A stretch of DNA of 19,082 nt from Rhodocaloribacter sp964552015 (GTDB taxonomy: Bacteria; Bacteroidota; Rhodothermia; Rhodothermales; ISCAR-4553): NCBI GenBank assembly GCA_964552015.1, contig CAZKFR010000067.1, forward strand, positions 1-19,082, in the 5' to 3' direction. A model generated the notes under the pieces. It did not search any database. It had not been told where the DNA came from and saw only the letters and a list, made by a program, of their open reading frames with translations. Each line of letters starts with the position of its first letter. The stretch's first letter is position 1. A program made the translations under genes and the position numbers. Below, piece by piece: positions 15,730 to 19,082 of the stretch.

Positions 15730-16095
15730 ATGCAAACCACCACATCGGCATCCTTGCCCCTTTCTCCAGCTGCGGATGCGGCCCTTCAGGAGGCCCGGAC
15801 CACCCTCGCCCGGCTCTACGGCAACCGGCTCGTGGGCCTGGTCCTCTTCGGCTCGCAGGCCCGTGGCGAAGCAAACGAAGACAGTGATGTAGACGTGCTC
15901 GTTGTACTCCGAGGACCGGTGGATGTCTTCCGGGAAATCAAACGGATGGGGTTGATCCAGACACAGCTTCTCGTCCGGCACGACGTGTTTCTCTCGCTGC
16001 ATCCCTGTGCTGAAGACAACCTTGAAGCCGTTCGCCGGGGAAAGGCTGAACACCCCTTCCTGAAAGCGATACAGGCCGAGGGCGTCGTGCTATGA
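15730..16095 (+). CDS. MNT-type nucleotidyltransferase (antitoxin-like)
   Basis: Minimal nucleotidyltransferase, 121 residues, with the full G41-S42-x10-D53-x-D55 motif (GSQARGE...SDVDVLVVL) of the MNT/polymerase-beta fold. In paired systems such enzymes add AMP to the partner HEPN protein and neutralise it. The ATG of the next gene overlaps this stop (ATGA, 16092-16095), so the two are co-translated. Codon and base use look less GC-rich than in neighbouring genes, in line with acquisition. The N-terminal 20 residues (TTTSASLPLSP) are low-complexity, and a later start is not available, so ATG 15730 is kept. Confidence 0.88.
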   Translation: MQTTTSASLPLSPAADAALQEARTTLARLYGNRLVGLVLFGSQARGEANEDSDVDVLVVLRGPVDVFREIKRMGLIQTQLLVRHDVFLSLHPCAEDNLEAVRRGKAEHPFLKAIQAEGVVL

Positions 16096-16505
16096 CACCG
16101 GCAAACCCCGACGCTCCCGCGCTCTTCCTGGCCCGGGCACGAGAAGACCTTCGAGCCGCCCGCCACGATCTGACCGGAGGTTTTGTCAGGGCCGCGATCA
16201 GTCGTGCGTACTTCGCAGCCCTGCATGCGGCACGCGCCGCGCTGCTCCATACCGGCGAGGCTCCACGCACGCATACCGGCGTGCAGAGAAGGTTCGCCTA
16301 TCATTTCGTACGAACCGGACGCGTGCCCGTCGAGGTAGCCTCCGTGCTGGCGTATGCCGATACGGTGCGATCACAGGCAGATTACGACGCAACAACTCTC
16401 TTTGACACAGGGGCGGCCACGGATCTGATACGTGACGTAGAAACCTTTGTGACGACCATCGAAGGGCTCCTGCCTCCCACCACCCCGGAAAGCAATCCGC
16501 CATGA
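16092..16505 (+). CDS. HEPN-domain protein (toxin-like partner of MNT)
   Basis: 137-residue all-helical HEPN protein of the PF05168 kind: RAAISRAYFAALHAARAALL (33-52), THTGVQRRFAYHFVRTGRVP (60-79), then RSQADYDA and a terminal helix ending TFVTTIEGLL. R66-x4-H71 could be read as the HEPN Rx4-6H ribonuclease motif, but the third residue of the RX4HXY type is Val73, not Tyr, and many PF05168 members are not proven RNases. Toxicity is therefore uncertain. The stop TGA is formed within the direct repeat and overlaps the deacetylase ATG (16502-16505). Confidence 0.87.
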   Translation: MTPANPDAPALFLARAREDLRAARHDLTGGFVRAAISRAYFAALHAARAALLHTGEAPRTHTGVQRRFAYHFVRTGRVPVEVASVLAYADTVRSQADYDATTLFDTGAATDLIRDVETFVTTIEGLLPPTTPESNPP

Positions 16506-16527
16506 AAACCGCCTTCGCCCACAACCC
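16498..16527 (+). repeat. Right copy of 30-nt direct repeat: true deacetylase gene start
   Basis: Partner of 15637-15666, one mismatch (G/A in the second codon). It spans the HEPN stop and first nine codons of the deacetylase gene. Confidence 0.85.
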
Positions 16528-17685
16528 CGGCCACGAAGCCCACGCCGAGGAAGGTCACCCCGAGCGCCCGGCCCGGCTCGACGCCATCCTGTCGCTCCTG
16601 CGGGACGACCCGCTGTGGGACCGCCTGCACCGGGCCGAGCCCGTCGCGGCCGACCCGGACACGGCGCGCCTCGTGCACACGGACGACTATCTCCGGCGGC
16701 TGGAGACCACGGCGCGGCAGGGCGGCGGCCGCCTGGATCCGGACACGTACGTCACGCCCGAGAGCCTCGACGTCGCCCTCCGGGCGCTCGGGGCCGTGCT
16801 CGGCGTCACGCGGGCCGTCATCGAAGGCGAGGCGGACAACGGCTTCGCGGCCGTCCGGCCTCCCGGCCACCACGCCCGGCCCGGCGCCGCCATGGGCTTC
16901 TGCCTGCTCGCCAACGTGGCTCTGGCCGTTCGCTGGGCCCGGGCCGCGTTCGGCGCCGAACGCTTCGTCGTCCTCGACGTCGACGTGCACCACGGCAACG
17001 GCACCCAGGAGGTCTTCTACGAGGACCCGAACGTGCTCTTCATCAGCACGCACCAGTACCCTTTCTACCCCGGCACCGGCGCAGCGGACGAGACGGGCGA
17101 CGGGCGCGGGCGCGGCGCCACGATCAACCTTCCCTTCCCCGCCGGCACCGGCGACGACGCCTTCCGCACGGCCTTTCGGCGCATCCTCACGCCCCGCGTG
17201 CTGCGGTTCCGCCCCGAGATGATCTTCGTCTCTGCCGGCTACGACGCCCACTGGCGCGATCCCATCGGAGGGCTCCACCTGAGCGTGGCCGGCTTCGCCG
17301 ATCTCGTCCGATATGCGCTTGAATGGGCCGATGCCTGCTGCGACGGGCGGCTCGTGGCTGTGCTCGAAGGCGGGTACGACACGGACGTGCTCGCGCACGG
17401 GGTCCGCGCCACCCTGGCCCGCCTCNNNNNNNNNNNNNNNNNNNNNNNNNNNNNNNNNNNNNNNNNNNNNNNNNNNNNNNNNNNNNNNNNNNNNNNNNNN
17501 NNNNNNNNNNNNNNNNNNNNNNNNNCGGGTACGACACGGACGTGCTCGCGCACGGGGTCCGCGCCACCCTGGCCCGCCTCAGCGACCCCGACGCAGAGAT
17601 CGCGGACCCCTTCGGACCGGCTCCTTCTCCCGATACCGACGTGGATCGCCTCCTCAACGACCTCGCGGGCTTTCACATCCGTTGA
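16502..17685 (+). CDS. Histone-deacetylase-like amidohydrolase (interrupted by false assembly gap)
   Basis: Zinc amidohydrolase of the HDAC/acetylpolyamine-amidohydrolase superfamily. Seen: GHPERPARL (18-26), RPPGHHARPG with H123-H124, DVDVHHGNGT with zinc ligands D161 and H163, and SAGYDAHWRDP with D248, then EGGYD. In bacteria such enzymes deacetylate polyamines, acetyl-lysine or other small amides. As written the frame breaks at 17426-17525. Removing 100 Ns and one copy of the identical 55-nt flanks gives 1029 nt, one open frame of 342 residues ending LAGFHIR, a usual length. Start ATG 16502 overlaps the HEPN stop, and a near-copy of this start is found at 15641 next to the HD gene. Confidence 0.93.
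17426..17525. other. Assembly gap (100 N) with duplicated 55-nt flanks
   Basis: 17371-17425 and 17526-17580 are identical over 55 nt, the same overlap length as at 12011-12110. Merging restores the deacetylase reading frame. Confidence 0.93.
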
Positions 17686-17717
17686 CCCTCCGGGAAACAG
17701 GGTACCAGGGAGCTCCT

Positions 17718-18302
17718 TCAGGGCCGTTCGACCAGTACCGTCTCGACCGGCTTCCGCGGCGGGGGCGGCGGCACGTCGTCGGGATAACCATAACTGAACA
17801 GGCCGACGACCTCCTCCGTGGCCGGGTCTGCGCCGATCAGCGAGAGCAGTCGTGGATCCCTCGTGACGGCCCCCGTCCCCCATTTCGCACCCACCCCCTC
17901 CTGCCAGAGAACGAGCATCAGGTTCTGGACGGCACAGCAGCAGGCCGCGTAATCCTCGCGGGCACGCAACGGATCGTCGCTTCGCCGGCAGGTGACGACC
18001 AGCCAGCCCGGGATGGCCTCCCAGCGCGCCTGCTTGTCGCGGGCAGCGGCTTCCCCCCATCGGGCCCGCACCAGTTCCGTGTTCAGCGCCACCACGCGCG
18101 CGGCCGTATCAGGGCCAAGCAGGTAAAAGCGCCATGGCTGGGTGAGTTTGTGGTTGGGAGCCCAGCACGCCGCCTCCACGGCACGGCGGATCACCTCCGG
18201 TGAAGGTACGTCCGGGCGAAAGCGATGCGTCGTCCGCCGCGAGCGGATCACGTCGATCAGGTCCGTTTCCTGACGAAAAGGGGTACAAGAAAGGTTGTCC
18301 AT
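17718..18302 (-). CDS. Nitroreductase family protein (YdjA-like)
   Basis: FMN-dependent oxidoreductase, 194 residues, of the short YdjA-type nitroreductase group. The FMN phosphate-binding SRRTTHRFRPD (21-31) and the hallmark APNHKLTQPWRF (48-59) are clear; the region DYAACCCAVQNLML (117-130) and GAKWGTG (138-144) complete the fold. The physiological substrate is unknown, as for most of this family. It converges with the deacetylase gene, with only 32 nt between stops and no clear terminator there. The C terminus has a proline run (VPPPPPRKPVETVL) typical of the group. Confidence 0.92.
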   Translation of the reverse strand: MDNLSCTPFRQETDLIDVIRSRRTTHRFRPDVPSPEVIRRAVEAACWAPNHKLTQPWRFYLLGPDTAARVVALNTELVRARWGEAAARDKQARWEAIPGWLVVTCRRSDDPLRAREDYAACCCAVQNLMLVLWQEGVGAKWGTGAVTRDPRLLSLIGADPATEEVVGLFSYGYPDDVPPPPPRKPVETVLVERP

Positions 18303-18365
18303 GCGAGCGCGGGTTGGTTGAGTCAGGCGGTTGTACGCCCGTATTCCCCCCGGGATCGCTCACCG

Positions 18366-18743
18366 TCAGGCACCGGTCCTGAAGCGGAACCGTCCCCGCT
18401 GCAATGCGGTCGGCGTCAGGCGCACCTGGAGCCGCAGCCTCCCCTCCTGGGCCGCTTCATCCTCCACGCGGCGAACGGCAATCGTCGCAGCATAGCCAAA
18501 GCTCCGCGCACGGTGATACACCTCGCGGCAAATCGTCCGCATGTCCCAGCCTTCCCGGTATCCCAGTTCGGTTCCTTCCTCCAGTTGATGATATACTCCG
18601 GGGGGCACCTCACCAAAGACCTCGAGTACGGGCGGCTGCACGGGCCGGACCTCGGCCGGCTCACGCATCCGTTTTACGGGACGCAGGTTGGAAGATGAAT
18701 CCTGAGGCCGAGGCGCTCCCGCCGCTTCGTGTTCGTACTGCAT
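18366..18743 (-). CDS. Hypothetical protein, 125 residues
   Basis: Not recognised. Start taken as ATG 18743 (MQYEHEAAGAPRPQD); the frame is open further to 18842, but that part runs into sequence that looks intergenic. Residues 1-45 are polar and proline-rich, probably disordered. The rest has conserved-looking character: VLEVFGEVPPGVYHQLEEGT, GWDMRTICREVYHRARSFGY and a C-terminal basic strand LQVRLTPTALQRGRFRFRTGA. No signal peptide or membrane helix. TACGTTTC on the minus strand at 18762-18769 resembles the Bacteroidota -7 element and could be its promoter. It is upstream of the nitroreductase on the same strand, 63 nt away. Confidence 0.6.
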   Translation of the reverse strand: MQYEHEAAGAPRPQDSSSNLRPVKRMREPAEVRPVQPPVLEVFGEVPPGVYHQLEEGTELGYREGWDMRTICREVYHRARSFGYAATIAVRRVEDEAAQEGRLRLQVRLTPTALQRGRFRFRTGA

Positions 18744-18920
18744 AGCCGATCTCGGATGATAGAAACGTACGAAGTATATCGGCTCGCCCCGGCGCCCGGT
18801 TAAGTGACACAGGACACGACATGAGCCTGCCCCGGCGTTCAAGTTTCCATGAAATACAGGGACGGATCGCCCGAATCGGGTATCCTGCCGATCCTGTGCT
18901 GTCTTCCGGCGTTTATGGCA

Positions 18921-18950
18921 TTGACACGCGGCGGGTCGTGATGATATATT
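18921..18950 (+). promoter_or_regulatory. Promoter of tRNA-Val
   Basis: TTGACA (18921-18926), an 18-nt spacer, then TATATT (18945-18950), continuing TATATTTC, 7 of 8 matches to the Bacteroidota TAnnTTTG element. The tRNA begins 20 nt further on, so transcription would start just before it. Confidence 0.7.
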
Positions 18951-18970
18951 TCGGGCCCGCCAAACGGAAT

Positions 18971-19044
18971 GGGTCCTTAGCTCAGCTGGTTAGAGCGCTA
19001 CGTTGACATCGTAGAGGTCGGTGGTTCGAGTCCACTAGGACCCA
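18971..19044 (+). tRNA. trnV: tRNA-Val (anticodon GAC)
   Basis: 74 nt cloverleaf. Acceptor GGGTCCT pairs with AGGACCC followed by discriminator A; D arm GCTC/GAGC; anticodon stem CTACG/CGTAG around loop TTGACAT, anticodon GAC (valine, GUC/GUU codons); T arm GTGG-TTCGAGT-CCAC. CCA is not encoded (the A is followed by CCC). Confidence 0.96.
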
Positions 19045-19049
19045 CCCGA

Positions 19050-19082
19050 GGCCGCGCCGGCATGATCCGGTGCGGCCTTTTT
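19050..19082 (+). terminator. Intrinsic terminator after tRNA-Val
   Basis: GGCCGCGCCGG (19050-19060), 6-nt loop CATGAT, then CCGGTGCGGCC (19067-19077): an 11-bp stem with one G-T pair, followed by TTTTT to the window end. Confidence 0.92.

Noticed and set aside
15641..15892. Open frame starting at the left repeat copy (MRTAFAHNPVETL)
   Set aside because: Only the first nine codons match the deacetylase; the rest runs out of frame through the MNT gene. It is a remnant, not a gene.
16502..17685. Deacetylase as a frameshifted pseudogene
   Set aside because: The break coincides with 100 Ns flanked by a 55-nt duplication, and the merged sequence is in frame and complete.
17686..17717. Bidirectional terminator between deacetylase and nitroreductase genes
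   Set aside because: No convincing stem with a T-run is visible in the 32-nt spacer.
18821..19006. 61-codon frame running into the tRNA
   Set aside because: Overlaps the tRNA and its promoter; no recognisable protein features.

Overview
The window is about 19 kb of GC-rich bacterial chromosome. The gene content fits Bacteroidota, most likely the Rhodothermia (Rhodothermus/Salinibacter relatives): a CarH-regulated carotenoid operon with a CruF-type hydratase, secreted proteins with a carboxypeptidase-like regulatory domain, WbqC, and a promoter before the tRNA that resembles the Bacteroidota TAnnTTTG element. The lineage call is an inference from gene content and sequence style, since no search was possible.

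Positions 1-5849: a minus-strand carotenoid operon reads carH -> cruF-crtB(-extra domain) -> crtI. crtI runs off the left edge. CarH carries the W-x9-EH and DxHxxG signatures of adenosylcobalamin-dependent light-sensing repressors. A perfect 7+6+7 palindrome (5038-5057) lies midway between carH and a divergent plus-strand pair of Rossmann-fold genes (5103-7339), so both transcription units may respond to light.

Positions 7450-10759: two paralogous secreted proteins with a carboxypeptidase-regulatory-like domain flank an oppositely oriented Sfp-type phosphopantetheinyl transferase. The spacer after the first paralog is made of heptamer-based tandem repeats that break the assembly. A decayed version of the same repeat follows the second paralog.

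Positions 10895-14282: a SAM-dependent methyltransferase faces a minus-strand pair, a polysaccharide deacetylase followed by a WbqC-like protein, suggesting a role in the cell surface or a surface polysaccharide.

Positions 14367-17685: an HD-domain phosphohydrolase, a small MNT-HEPN two-gene module and a histone-deacetylase-like amidohydrolase form a plus-strand run joined by ATGA overlaps. The MNT-HEPN module is bracketed by a 30-nt near-perfect direct repeat of the deacetylase gene's start, as if it had been inserted exactly at an ancestral HD/deacetylase junction.

Positions 17718-19082: a nitroreductase, a small uncharacterised gene, and tRNA-Val(GAC) with a recognisable promoter and a strong terminator.

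Three 100-N gaps are present. Two have exactly the same 55 nt on both sides and look like unmerged contig overlaps: removing the Ns and one copy restores an intact wbqC-like gene and an intact deacetylase gene. The third lies in the tandem repeat, where the true length is unknown.
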